DNA from: Lingula anatina
Lineage: Eukaryota; Brachiopoda; Lingulata; Lingulida; Lingulidae
Length of the DNA stretch: 64,000 bases
Reading direction: 5' to 3'
Assembly (NCBI RefSeq): GCF_001039355.2
Contig: NW_019775496.1
Span: forward strand, 117,678-181,677
In this document: one piece after another, positions 35,185-48,915 of the stretch
How positions within the stretch are numbered: position 1 is the first letter of the stretch
Layout: every line of letters begins with the position of its first letter
Made by a program: the position numbers and the translations under genes
Notes under the pieces: generated by a model
What the model saw: only the letters and a program-made list of their open reading frames with translations
What the model was told of the DNA's origin: nothing
Database searches by the model: none

Positions 35185-36336
35185 CATGGCCAGAAATGTG
35201 CAGCATTTACGCGATACGCGAGGGCGCAACAGTAGGGCTTCACGTGACTCAACTAACCAATCACAGCACAAGAATGGCATCGCACACAGACTCTGTGATA
35301 AGTGCTCAGCCCATTGTCAAGTAGTGTTAGTTCATGGTAACAAGCGTCTGATATGTGCAGAGAAGTTTATTATTATAATATATATTGTTCTTATTGTTAC
35401 ATTATTAAATTTAACTCTGTATCCAAGTAGTAACTATACTGTACCAAGTCAGGTACTGATGATGTACAGAGGTCATATATTCCAGAACAAGCCACACTGA
35501 TTTATAACTTTCATTTTTGTTTAATATGTTATTCATGAAAGAGTTCATGAAAGATTATTTTAATTTGTTAAATCGTGATCTTATTATTTTTATATTCAAA
35601 TAATTGAATACTGTGGGTAAAATTGGTCATCCACTTCTTATTTGCATTTTTCCTTTATTTAAAGATTTTTTTGGAACAGTTGCAGCATTAAAAATTTAAA
35701 TAAATAGCAATCTTAAAGAAGAATTTTGCATAATTATTAAATGATGATAGGAATTTTGGATTAAGAGATTAGTTAAATACTGAGTAGTGATATGGTCAGT
35801 CAATTTATGTAGAATCTGATAATATGATTGAATATACTGATTGAATTCTTGGCCTTGCACTGGACAGTTTTACATTTGTGCCAAGTGCTCTTTTTGGACT
35901 CCATTGTACAGTGGTAAAAAATCTTCAATTGCCATGAAATTTTTTAATCAGACTCTGTATGTTACTGCTATCAGCTGGTGCTATCGGCAACGAATCAATT
36001 TCCCTCTGTTTCTGAGTGAATCTACCGTCTAAAATCACTATAACTGAAAATATTTGCGTTTTGCTGAGGGTAGTCTAGGCAATATACGGCAAACTTCTTA
36101 GTACGTGTGTACAACAGAATTTTTTTAAAAACTCTAGCGATATTTGGTCAGGAGTTGCTTGAAGCATAGCACAGCGTTGCTGTCTATCGGCATCAGGCCG
36201 TTAGTTTGTCAATTCTCACGAATTACCCACGAATCGCGAACCCATTCATTTTCCTATGGCAATCTAGCAACTCATTAAAAATGCACGCATGCGCAGTGGG
36301 CTAGGCGTGACGTCATGCAGTGCATTTCTGGGGATG
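35185..36336 (+). mobile_element. 1.15-kb element with ORF (family eta), plus orientation
   Basis: The same sequence occurs inverted at 55344-56498. The ends are imperfect inverted repeats: CATGGCCAGAAATGTGCAGCAT on the left and ATGCAGTGCATTTCTGGGGATG on the right. Unit 1 has the empty site at about 18868 (GTGCTGAAAACAGGTTTA), which shows this is an insertion into Shisa intron 1 of unit 2. Length and inverted ends suggest a non-autonomous DNA transposon, but I see no transposase. Confidence 0.75.
35186..35500 (+). CDS. 104-residue ORF inside the 1.15-kb element
   Basis: The ATG is the second base of the element. The protein begins with a basic Arg/Ser/Gln-rich stretch, then CDKCSAHCQVVLVHGNKRL with three cysteines, then a hydrophobic segment (IIIIYIVLIVTLLNLTL) that could span a membrane. 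The inverted copy at 56159-56497 stays open and is mostly conserved in sequence. I do not recognise the protein, and it may be chance coding in a repeat. Confidence 0.35.
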   Translation: MARNVQHLRDTRGRNSRASRDSTNQSQHKNGIAHRLCDKCSAHCQVVLVHGNKRLICAEKFIIIIYIVLIVTLLNLTLYPSSNYTVPSQVLMMYRGHIFQNKPH

Positions 36337-37401
36337 AACAGGTTTAGTTTGAACTGGCACTTGACGTCCCCTTAAGAATTCGTCGAAAACTTTGTGAAGA
36401 TCATTGACAGTTGTAAACGATAGAAGTGAGTTTGATATAGAGAGGACAGGCAGAAACATAAGGGTGCACATATCATAAATAAATGATAAATATACATGTA
36501 TTGCAGGTCGTGCTATAATCTAATATAAGTAAAAGTAATTCTACCGTCACTGGTAGTACTTTTTATTCTTACACTTTGCTTAAACTTTTCAGCAATTTTT
36601 TTCTGGAACATAAATCTGCACGGGTGAAAGTGTTCACGATTATGCCTGATTGCAGGATTTTCAGTCTCCATTTTGATTCTTTTTATTTCAAAATAGCTAT
36701 TAAATGCGATGAGGAATTGCAAGCTAGGTTTTCAGGATTTTCAGTTTTGACATCTTTCACCCATGTATCTTCGCGTAGGAATGCCGTCACTTTCGCCCGG
36801 GGCAGAGTATAACGAGTTTTGGTTAACTAAGCACAAAACGCTACTTATGCACATACATATCATGAATTAATTACTCCCTTTGGCAAAATAGGAGTTTTTT
36901 TGTGTGTGTGTTCGAAAATGTTTTTTTTTCATTTGGCGGAACATCAACGGTGATAGTAAATGTTACAAACACTGGTAAAATTGTTGGACCAAGCTGGGGT
37001 CTGGGTTATAAGGCCAATGGGAGTGGAGGTTGATGTGACATATGAATGTAGAATGTGTCTTTTATATGTCACGCCCCTTCTTTTACAACTCGTGTCTATG
37101 CCAGTTTTAATCAGCCTCGGTTATTTCTTTCTAAGAACTAATTTTTTTCATTGGTCTTTCAGTTTTCAGTGGACTATATAACAAATATTTGTTAACAAAA
37201 ATGGGATTTTTTTAGTTTGAAAAAATAAAAACATGACCCCTGCAGCTTCTTTCCACGTTGGACCTCGGTCACTGATTGAACGCTCTCGATATAACCTTCA
37301 TTGATAATGTCTCATATGGCCCAAAAGTAGACATTTTCTTGAAGTTACTGCCTTGACAAGATCATTACTCAGCAGATGTTTCTTTTTATTTTTATTTTCA
37401 G

Positions 37402-38816
37402 TTTCGTCCCAAATTCAGATCAAATTTGATCCCCAGCGCGACTGCTACAACTACTACAATCTAAAGAACGAGAAACTGTACGGTGACAGGTGTGCGCAAG
37501 ACCAAAAATGCTGCGGAACGTGTTACTACAGGTAGGCATGTCAGTTTCAGGGGCGGATCCAGAGCTATTTTCTGACCGTCTTCCAAATCATCTTTGTTGA
37601 TCCATCCTCTATTTTTGACCGTCTTCCGACAGAAAAAAAATTAGATACCCGTCTATGTTAACTAGAAAATCTGACCGTCTTCCAGAAGACGGCCTCAATC
37701 CTTAGTAGTTTTCGTCTTTGTTTTATATACAACACTGGGGACAGTCATTCAAGGAATAAGGGCGCATTCCGAACAACAGACTAGCGGATCTCTGATCAAA
37801 ATAAGGCCGACCCACTTGAATGCTTGTTGCGTAATCCACGCAGGCAATCTGTTCAGTTTCTAAACGGGAATTGAGCGGCAAGGATTTGAGTGAGTCGTCA
37901 CATTTGATCCGCAGATGTGTTAGTCAGCTGCCCTGAATGGGCTTTTAATTATCTTCTTCCTTCGCCATTGCAAGAAATGCCAGAGTGAGGACCCATCAAA
38001 CTAAAAGATAAATCTTAGGTCTACGGAATATCATTGGCCATTATAATGTTCTGATCTTTTTATTAAATAACCAATTAAAATTCTTTAAAATTCCGTGAAA
38101 ATGCTTTGAATATTTTTGTTTCCAAGCCATGCAAAATATGCAATACGAATGTAATTATCACATCTAATAAGGTTTTTGCAAAGTAAAATGAATTTGATGT
38201 TATTATCTCGTTTCAGATATTGTTGTAAGGAAGAATATGCAAGTTCAAAAGTCAACCAGCTTCTCTGCACTAACAATGACGTCGAGGGCACGTATGCCAC
38301 TGAAATGTGAGTTCACTGTTATATGGTTTTGACTATTAATGTCTTTGTTTGTTCAATTGTTTGTTTATTCAATGCAGGTGAGCAAAGAAAAACAGTTAAA
38401 GCATGACAAATTTAACTAGAAAAGCACTCCGAGAGCGCAGACCTCCGCTAAGGCAGCAAATTTTAATTATTATTGTTTATTGATTGATTATTGATCCGGA
38501 TCACCACCAAAAACTAACCATCTTCCTTGGTCCACTTCTGACAGTTCCTGAAAATTGCATCAATTTCGGTCCATGACTTTTTGAGTTATGTTGATGACAG
38601 ACAGGCAGACAAACAAACAGACAAGCAGGGGTGAAAACATAACCTCCTTGGTGGAGCGAAAAATCAGACTTTTCAGATTTGTACTGATAGAGTTAAAATC
38701 GTGGAACTGGCTGTGTCCCTGCGTTTAAATCAAAACAATTACCAAGCTGTATATTTTCTTTTTATATTGTTATACTCTCTATCTGTCATGTTCTTTTATT
38801 AAAACGTTCCTATCAA

Positions 38817-38855
<39 letters not shown>

Positions 38856-41800
38856 ACATACACACACACACATGCTCTCGCTCTCTCTCTCTGTTGTAAA
38901 TGCAATTTCATGTTTCATTGGTGCGTGCTTTTTCATTTGCCTCGCTGCTTCTCCTTTTCCTGGAGAACCACAACCCATAACCAAAACCCTCTTCACTGAC
39001 ATTTTACAATTTCCAGGAGCGGTCGCAATTTTCCACTATTTCCCTTTTTGCTATTTCAACTACAGAAATGGTTAATGGGTCTATGTTTGCACAGCTTTTA
39101 CCCTTGGTTCTTATGAAAAACACGCCCGGAAGTCTTGAACAGAAGTCTGCTCATTCTATCATACTATTTGTGTACATTAACCCTTGTAATTAACTATTAA
39201 GCGAAGCCACGATGCGATTTATCTGAAAATACGGAAATCTTCATCGAAAACCCTGTTTCAGAAAATATCATGTTTGACTGCGTTGTGCACTTATTTCCCC
39301 AATTAGCAATTTAAACCAAAACACAGTTTGGTTACTCAGATAATATGCCAAGCTGTCGTTGCGAAGTTAAAATGTTCAGTCAGAAATACATGGATAAGTT
39401 TGAACAAAGGCATTGTTTCGGTGTCTTAAATATACTTACAACTTCCCAGTCCGAAGCCAGCAATTTCACGAGGGGGGGGATCTTTTTTCTAAAAGAGTGG
39501 AGCTTTTATCATAAAACCTTCGTGTACCGAGAACAATTTTTACCCAGAGTTGAGCTATTCCTCACAAAAAGAGCGGATCGCTCGAACCACCCTGGCTACG
39601 GATCTGCCAGTATTACTGTAATACAGATCCTGAAAGAAAGCGGGTCGTTGATTCTATTTTCTACGCCTATGAATTCTGTTTGCCTTTCCCTGAAAATCGT
39701 TATGGGTGTCTTAATTCACCTTTTTGTTTATCTTGGTAATATCAGTTATAAAGAAGTGGCTGAAGTATTATGCCCACGTTTGTTTGTTTTGGTATATATA
39801 ATTAAGGGAGGATTAATCCTGGGAGAAATTAAATTTAAGCGTTCTATGTCATGTGTTTTGGGAGTCAAATCAAATTCCACCTTTTAATTTAAAAATCGTA
39901 TATAGTGAAACGGGACTCGGTGATTATGGGCTTATTTCAACAAAAGCGCTCAGTTCGTGGTAACAAAATCGTACTGAAAATTATTTGTTCGTTCAATTGC
40001 ACAGCCTTTTTACATCCAGAAATGATTTGAAACGGATGATAACGCACCTATAGACTTTTTTTTAAAAAAAAAGGCCGTTTAGTGCTTTAGTTGTTCAGAC
40101 AAGATTGTAGAAGTTTGACTACCAAATACAAAATACGAGAAAGTAGTTTGAAAAAGTGTAGTGTAGTTGCATATAAAAACTTGTTTTCATTCACGTGTGC
40201 GTGTTTCAGGAAACTAGAGTTTTTCAGTCTTAAAGAAACGCAATAAGAATTTGATAGTAAAATGGTATTTTATTTATTGCTCTTCCAAATATTTTCTGTG
40301 TTATCAAGGTGCGTTAAATCCATATTAACTTCATTGCTGTTCTGGGTATTCAGATATGACCGCCAAGCAAATGTTTTGGTTAAAGACTCATTTGATTATG
40401 AAAGACGACCCATTTCTTTTCGAACTGCAGATCTTTTTGTGGTATTCTACAAAAATTTCTTTTTTGGGGGTGGGGGGGGGGGGTAGAGGGGAGCAACGGC
40501 AACCGAATTTCTGGTTTCTCAGCCTTTGCACATGATGGTCATATTAGCTTCCGAACAGCAATAAGTTAAATCTGATGCGAACGCACCTTGAAGATGAGGC
40601 TTTAAAGCCCAGAGAAGTGACTATCTTGACATTTCATATCCCAGCTTTGGTAAGGGGAAGTAGGCTATTATCGGTCCGCACGGGTCTGTCTAACTTTTTT
40701 AGGCTAACTTAGTTGGCTTTATTTAGCACGAAGAAGGAATTACATTAAATTCAACTCATCATCATTTAAACAATGTAAGCCATAAATTCAGTTTTTGCTT
40801 CAAAATTGCGCTTTCACCATTTTTTGTTGAAATTCAGTGAGATGTCGCTTTGAGAAAAATACTAAACTCAGATTATGTGTGAGTTTTCAAATTGTTGCGT
40901 CAGATATTAACGCAAAGATTTAAGAAAAAAAAAACAAACAAGAAAGTTCAATGCCAGACCCCGTCGACCGAGGTTTGCCTAATGTAACTCCTACCAAATT
41001 TTTAAACGAAAAATCAAAATGAACAAAAATAAACAGACCCTTGCGAACTTGTTATAATAGCAGCGTCCTATTTTCCCTTCCAGGCCCCCGGGACTGGTGT
41101 ATTTGACATACCAACAAATCGCCGCCATTATCGCCACTGCAGTTGTCGGACTAGCTGTTATCGTGACCTCGATTGTGCTAGTTGTGATGTGGCGGAAACG
41201 ATCCGGTTGTTTCAACAGAGCAAAACCTTAAAGAGCATGCGCAGCTTAGCTATGTGGCCTTTGACCTAACTTCGTGACCATCAGGAAACTTCGTAGTGAA
41301 AACAAAAACATCCAGTAGAGTCAGTGACTTCTATACATGTATAAATTAATGTAAATTTGTTTATCCAGGTAGATATCTAAATAACAAAGTTAAACTTTGT
41401 TGAAACTTACGGTATTTTTAAGGAGATTTTATTACTTTTATTAGATCTTTTATCCAGGGTTTACAAAGTTTAAATTTGTTTTTTTTTTTCCTGTTCATAA
41501 ATGTACATTTGTATCAAAAAGTAATCACAAGATAGCAATAAGGAGAACAGTTTCAAATTGCTTGATTTTAGCAAAATTGTCACTTGTAGGCCTTTGTATT
41601 TGTGCACACTCTTTGGGTTTTGTTTATTTGCTATATTTGTCGTGTTTTTTATTGATATTTTTTTGCTGTGTCTAATAGCAAAGACAACAAACCCACCGAC
41701 GATTAGACCTCGAATCATTACATTCCAAAGCAAATAATTTTCTCTTTATACGTAAGGATGTAAGGAATAGTTTAATTCAGAAAGCAGTACAAAATATAAG

Positions 41801-44579
41801 AGCTTTTCTGTGCTTGAGAAAAACTTGTGCATAGTTATGTTATATATTTTCGTACAGTTTGTCTTTTTTAAAAAGAATTTGTTTAGGTTGGGTTAGGTGG
41901 CCAAAGATTGCAACTTAAAAGATGATTTGATCAAGCCACCAATTTCGTTAATCTCAGCACGTACAACCTGTAAACAAAACATAAAATTATAACCTTTTAC
42001 GCGAAGTTTTGTACAAAAGGAAGTTAATTGATATTAAAAACTGGTCAATGAGCGTATTCTGTGCTCCGCTCGGAAGTTTGATATGTATATACACCTTAAA
42101 ATGTAGTCGTGGTTCGTTTGCATTTCATTTGTTTGTTTTTAAGATAACTTTTATAGTTGCAAGAATAATGGTTATATAATAATCATTCTTATCTGTTTCT
42201 CACAGAAATATAATGAAAGTAGATATAGTGAAAGTCGATATATTGTAGGCTGGCAATACTGTTATGAATCTTATGTCATCACCAGTGTTCTTGAAATGCT
42301 TTTCATCCATCAAATTCACAGTCACGGTCAATGTTTAAGGCCAATTTAATGGGCATTTAATAGGCTATGAAACTGTATAAAATACGATTTCTTAAAGACA
42401 GCTGTTTGAAAAAATACTTTTGTGATGCTGTATTAGAATCTGTTCATTTCCATTTAAGATATGAAATTGTTTGCATAATAATTTGCACATTATGTTTGGA
42501 GTAATTATGTTGCTGGACTAGAATTATTTTCATTTTCCTGTGGATTATTTTTTAAAAATATAATTTCAAATTGGGCAAGAGGAAATCTTTTCCTGTGACA
42601 TCTAAAGCCTGAAGTTAAATTACTGTTTATTTGATATGCCTATTGCTTTTCATGTTTTACAGTTTTCTTTTTACATCCTGCTTATTTTTTCGTGTCGACA
42701 AGTGTATATACCAATCATAGATCAAGTATATTAAAAATATTTTTCTAATTGTACAAATAATTAGTTTACATGAAAATGGACTGAGGGATCTGCTATTTTA
42801 TTATCTATTGTTTACATACACAATTGCCAAATACTGTTTTTCTTTTAAGTGTTGGAGTCAATATAAATGTGTTAATGAAGTTGTCTTGTTTGTGACCTTT
42901 TAAACCTTTGTTTCTTCACTAACTGTTTTATTCATTGATAAAGTTTAGATAGAGACTTTTAGTTTGTATTTCTTGTTTGATATCAACCCTAGATATATAT
43001 AATCTCAGCGCGGGACTCTTTTTATCACGGTATGGTTGGTATGGCAACCACTGGCAATGGTGACCATACGGAATTCATTGTGACTTAGGCAGTTAAGCTT
43101 ATGATAAAAATGAGAACAATAAATATAAAGTATGGAACTTACGAAAGAGTAGTTTAATTCTCACTATGAATGTTAGTGCGAGTTGTTAAACGCAAGCGCG
43201 AGGGATAATTACGTCCCCCTTTTTCGTTGGTGTGAACGTTAGAATAATCCCCGAATTCTAGTAATTATACCATTCCCCACGTCTTTGTTTCATGCTCACA
43301 CGCTCTTGCTGACAAAATCTTCGATTGTTCAGTCACACCCACACGAATCCTACTCTCTGACCACAAAGTGTGCTAGTAGCCTGTTACAAAATCATTGTTC
43401 CCCTGATACTTAACTTGTATAAGCCCCTGATACCAGAAGGCATCAAATGCCTAGGTGTTCACCAGATTTTTTTTCCCCTTTTTTTCGGCGACGGAGACCT
43501 TTTTTACATCAAGCGGTGCAGTTAAGTTAAGCAACTGTACCGGTACACTTTGAGACGTCCTAACATGTAAGGCTGCATTCACAAGAACTTACTAGTCCCC
43601 ATATCAAATATGGCCGACCCACTTGACTGCTTGTTGCGTTATCCCCTTGGGGGGTCTATTCAGTGTCTTTTAGGCAAGCTTTTGAATGGGTCGCCATATT
43701 TGATCCGTGGACTAGTTAGTCCGTTGTTTTGAATGCGGCCTAATTTCGGTATAGTGGCTTTTACTCACTTCCACATATGGGCGTTGTGTTGTTAAGTTAT
43801 TTGTCTTGTCGTGTCGAGCGCGTGGGTTGAGGCCAGACAGCCATTTACATAATGACCAGATTGGAAGGTCTGTCTCTCAAAGACTCAAAGTGTAAGAACT
43901 CAGTACAGGTTGTGAAAAGTTCTTCAATCTGTGAATCTTGACTTGTTTGTTCTGAATTCCCACTATTTCCCGCTGCACGTAAACAATGATGACCCTTTTA
44001 AACAGACTCACCGTGCTGTTTGCAATAAGATTGTCGGTATCATGATATTGGACATTTATGTACATTCATAATTCTACTCCAAATGCTTGAAGAAATTTGC
44101 ATGAGATATCTTTGATAATTCTCTTCACCTTTTCAGTACTCCTGTCGCTTTTAGTTATATATATATATTTGCATGATGACAATGTCTTTTCACGAGAGTG
44201 AATTAAAGAAAATATCCAAAATAGTAAAAATCCTAGAATACATTGGTCTAGATTTCTGACTTTTCCTTGCATGGTCTATGACAGCGCCTCCTATAGTTTA
44301 GCACCGTCCTCCCTGTTTGTGTTTTTCAGGCCCCCAATCATTAACGTTCCGGGCCTCCTTGCGGCAGTCCTTGTTATAGTACCACTCCTGGTGACTGGAA
44401 TCGTGATTCTGGTGTGCTACAAGAAAAAAGTCTTCTGCTTCAAAGGACGAAAATACCAGCCCCCGGGAGCACCCGTTGAGACGGTCCACAAGGAAAAAGA
44501 GCCGCTCCCTGAGGACGACGATGATGAAGATGCGCACGCCAAGGCACATCTAAAACGGGAAGAAGACAGTACGGTGTGA
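37402..44579 (+). CDS. Shisa-family membrane protein, copy 2 (no exon 1)
   Basis: Exons 37402-37531 and 38217-38306 are followed by alternative last exons 41084-41231 (form a) and 44330-44579 (form b). All splice sites and phases equal those of copy 1. I count about ten base differences from copy 1 in these four exons and every one is silent, so the encoded mature proteins are identical. The signal-peptide exon is missing because unit 2 starts at the N at 34885. This is either a second functional gene or the other allele of copy 1. Confidence 0.82.
37548..37696. mobile_element. hAT-type MITE alpha, right end deleted
   Basis: It corresponds to 20098-20266, but the last part including the AATCCGCCCCTG terminus is gone; sequence jumps from CCAGAAGACGGCCT to CAATCCTTAG. 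Confidence 0.75.
37760..37943. mobile_element. Fold-back MITE, family delta
   Basis: This is the unit 2 counterpart of 20338-20521. Confidence 0.7.
39446..39608. mobile_element. MITE, family beta (degenerate)
   Basis: This is the unit 2 counterpart of 22187-22346. It makes an accidental 180-codon open frame at 39345-39887, which is closed in unit 1. Confidence 0.65.
43568..43741. mobile_element. Fold-back MITE, family delta
   Basis: This is the unit 2 counterpart of 26274-26453, again between the two alternative Shisa last exons. Confidence 0.75.
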
Positions 44580-46370
44580 TCAAAAACTATTTTACAGCTT
44601 TAAGACTTTGTTTATATCAATCTGTTTCATATAGGATAACGCCATAGCAAACGGAATAGGATTTCCTCCTCGCGTTTTTTTTATTCAAGAAAAAAGGAAC
44701 TCGAGTTACCCCAGGCTATAATTTTATGGATTTCATGTAAAAACCTTAAAGAATTGAATAGTGTAGATTCATTCGATTAGACGGTTTAGGTTTAGGTTCG
44801 GAAATGCCACAGCACCGGCGACGATTGCTTCTTCTAGAGAACATATCGACAGAGCCTAGATCACGTAAATGAATATTAACACGTAAATGAATGTTAACGG
44901 CAGAAAGAAAAAACTTTCTCTTTGGTTTTCGTTCTTAGATACAACCCTATTCTGTCTTATGCAGTGATATACATAACATTTCCTTAGCTTTATAGCTTTG
45001 GCTGATCTAGAATAGAGATGTAGTTGAAGAAGAATGCCTAATATCACTGCCATGTTTTTGAATACCCTTGAACGAACAATATGTAATTTTCTAAGTGGGT
45101 GCTAGACTTTTCCTTGAACACCGTTCGCCTTGCCACTGATATGACGCAAACGAATTAAAGAAAATAATGTCAGCGTAATGATTCACACAAATATCATTTC
45201 TGGAGGAGAAATGATTGCAAAAACGTTTCTTTGGGGACATAATTAAGCTTGTGAAAAGGTTGTGATTGAAGGTTGTTGATACCAAAGCGGTGAAATTTTG
45301 TCGTCCGAATGAAAAGTCAAGCGGCGGAATCAGGATGGGGGGGGGGGGGGGGGGGGTATAGACCACACCCCTTCCAAATCCATCCTTGAATGGGTCCAAA
45401 TGTACATAGTTTCTGTTGCACAATGTACAGGATTTATTTTGCATTGTTTGTTGACGCAGTGTATTTACAGGACTTAAATTATCACAGATTTTTATATCGT
45501 CACGTGCTTGCAAAGCAGTACACAAACTATGCATTCAATGTTTATGCCAGACATATTACTAAATCATTTCAAAGTAGTTAAGTCCACTTGGACGTAGACG
45601 GTATTTTCATCTTACAAAAACTACACAGTCACTCAGTATAAATTTATTATTTGAGGAATTTGTAATGGTTTTAACATAACCAATTAAAACACATTTCAGT
45701 ATTGTATCATATCAAATTGAAAGCTTGGCGTCGCGTTAAGTAGATAATCCTCTCTAGATATTTTTTAAATATTTACATTCCAAAATATGTTTCTTTTGAT
45801 ACGTATATAATCCAAGAAGGCATGCTGTGTAAGATAATAGGGGTACAGTTTTGTAGTCAGGGTAGAATTTGCTTTATGCCCCACTTTAACAAACGGGACC
45901 AAGGGTAACAGATATTATATACCTGTGAAAATACATAACATGTACTTGTATACTCCTTCAATTTTTATCACTCCACCGTACAGACGGAAGTGTTAATGTA
46001 GGCCTTTTTTGTGTTCCTTGTGTTAAAAGATACTCGTTATGTGATTGTCATATTATAAAATATATCTTTTAGACATTTTATACTGTATAACACATTCACC
46101 ATACTGGACGCATTTGTAGATGTTGAAACAAAGTTTGCCAGAGAAAAGAGTTGGTACACGTTTTAAATATTCCCATATTAAAAGAATTAGTATGATACAG
46201 ATGATTGGTTGCTTTTTCTATGAGTGGAGTGTGATAATGTATATATTAGGAAAGTATGACAAAAATAAACTATATGAAAAAAAGAAATGTGGTTGATAAT
46301 TGCTTTCTAGTTTACTTCACATGAATAATTTGTAAGTAATTCTACACGTGCATGTTTGCGTGCGTCATTA

Positions 46371-46433
<63 letters not shown>

Positions 46434-48157
46434 CGTCCACGATACTGGGTAACAACATTGGATCATGTGCAACATAGCGTCGATCTTGGGTGCAAGCTTT
46501 CCGCTTAGAATATGCATCGTATTTTGCTTAATATTCATGAATTTTGGAAAATGTAAGAAAGAGTAAACTTAACTTCACAGAGTTGGGAAAGCACGCTGCG
46601 ATCCAGAATCGGCGGTTAAACAGCGACGACATGAAATCGTCTCTTGCGTGCACGCCCTCCGTGTATAATATGCATCGTAGTTTGCTACATGTTCTTAAAG
46701 TATGGAAAATGTAACATAAAACACAAAAAAATATCAGGAAAGAGTACGCAGAGTTCACGGATTTGGGAAAGCTCGCTGCGATCCTGAATTTATTAAAATG
46801 ATTTTTATCATAATCATTATTTGAATCATATCTTGATTTAAGAACATAGATGCGAAATCTATATTTTTTGCAAATCCAGTTACCATTGTCCTTTTAATAT
46901 TCGAGTTTCTGTTTAAAAATAAAACTCTTAGCAAAGAAAGTGACTCTAGTCTTTTATGTTATCTAAACCAAAATTTCTAAATGCAATTAGGCCCCTAATA
47001 AAGTCCCGGCTTCATCGATTTTACAAAGATCAAAACTTAGATCTACCTTGTTACATGCACTATGACAAGAATCATCTTTGAGAGAAGTGATTGCTGATTG
47101 GGGTTGGGGAGAGCAACAGGTATTAGTGCTATTACGTACTGAATGGAAAAAGAATTAATTTTTTTAACGATACATGTATGTATATACTGTATGATTCTTA
47201 TACACACGTACTTGCAAGTACATTTTGAAAGTCATTTCACAGACGGAGTCTGTTGGTCCAAAATTACAGTTTAACTTTTGAATCATTACAATAACCTGAG
47301 AGTGACGGCTTACAATATACATACACTTGGTGCCTTATAACTACTGCTTCAAACACCATTAAAGGTATTCCTGTACTCAGAGTCTCTCTATATACGGGCT
47401 TTTTCCCCTCGGTGAAAAGTGAACGGGTCCCATATAATTAGTACAGATTAGGGTTGGTCGGTGTGTTTGGGTTAGAATATGGGAGGAATGTCACCTGCAC
47501 AAAGTACTAGTAATGGGGAACTAGCAATGGACTTCGGTTCCTAAGGGAATGCCGTTCCTGTCACACCGGTGTAACATGACAGAGTCCCCCATGGTAGAGA
47601 GTCCCCTTACCATTCATTTGTACAGGTTAGCCTCGCCCTAGATTTAAACACACTTAGGTCAGGCTAACCCTAACCATGATAACTAAATGGAGGGCGGATT
47701 TTCTGTTACGTCCACAGTTTCGTCACTACCTGTTCTTGCTCGTATAGGCGGATTCTTATCTTCCTTAAAGATGTAAACTGACGTGTTATATATCCCTGCA
47801 TTAAAATAGGTTGCCTGTGTTTGGTTTTGTGGTGGTTACACCCTTGCTTTCGGCGGCACAATATTTCTTTTTATAATTTCTTATTTATTAATTTTTTAAT
47901 CTTAATTCATTTATTTTTCATCAAATCACTTTTACGGTTGATATACACGATCCCAGTTAGAAACGTCCTACACATTTCATAAATTCCCTGTTACACAAAC
48001 ACCCCTATTTCCGATACAGTCTCAAATCATTATGTCTGCTTGATCAATCGCAAAGCCTCAAACAAACAAAAATTAAAACAACCTCACGCAGCTTCCACGT
48101 CACCCATTCCCGTCATCCCCTTGGGTTCCATCATGGCCGCGACCGCCTCTGCGGCGG
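44580..48157. other. Region between Shisa copy 2 and SHFL B
   Basis: It matches 27283-30851. It has a G homopolymer at 45338-45356, a conserved AATAAA near 46264, the longer (AT)n tract at 46373-46430 and the interspersed repeat at 47435-47710. I see no extra gene. Confidence 0.5.
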
Positions 48158-48381
48158 TCATAGAGCACCGCCATTTGCGTCATCACTTCCGCCATCACTT
48201 CCGTCATCACTTGGGATGGGAGAAAGGCGGTCGTATGCGATGAAATCGTTGTCATTCATCAGATCGTCCTGTGGCAAGAATGTGGCGACGGTGGAACCGG
48301 AACTGACGTGTACGTTACTGCTGTAGACGACACGTGGCAGACCAAACCTTCGTCTGACCTGAGGGTGACAACACGGACCAC
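48158..48381 (-). CDS. SHFL: SHFL B exon 7 (C-terminus)
   Basis: A TTGCCCCAAG acceptor leads to [38 protein letters not shown] and an acidic Ser/Asp/Gly tail ending at 48158. Confidence 0.88.
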
Positions 48382-48610
48382 CTTGGGGCAAAAAAGGGGT
48401 TATTTTATTTTTATTGATTTTAAACAATATGTAACGATACAATGCAAAGGCTACTAGTACAATTAGATATGGAATAGAAAAGGCAATGTCGCATTACATA
48501 TCGCAATTTTTTTATTCCATAGCGGAACACAGTGCTTCATGTAAGATAGCCATAATAGCCATAATACATTATGGCATTCAAAAGCCCCCCCCCCCCCCCC
48601 CCCCCCCCCC

Positions 48611-48653
<43 letters not shown>

Positions 48654-48851
48654 GAACGCACGCAGAGGGCGTTATAGTCTAAACAGAGACATGGTTGATC
48701 TTGCTGTTAAATAATATGAACTAAAGAGATATAGTTACAAACGATACCAAATTGATAGTTTGAAAATCGTTTGGTCTTGGTTTGTCTGTTCAAATTATTA
48801 TTATTATTTTATTTAAGTGTTTCCAACTTTCTGGGTCCCAAACACACACAA

Positions 48852-48915
<64 letters not shown>

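Noticed and set aside
35186-36336. Idea that the 1.15-kb element is a real host gene with paralogues
   Set aside because: Both copies end abruptly at matching inverted termini and the unit 1 site is empty, which fits a mobile element. The ORF is kept as a low-confidence entry.
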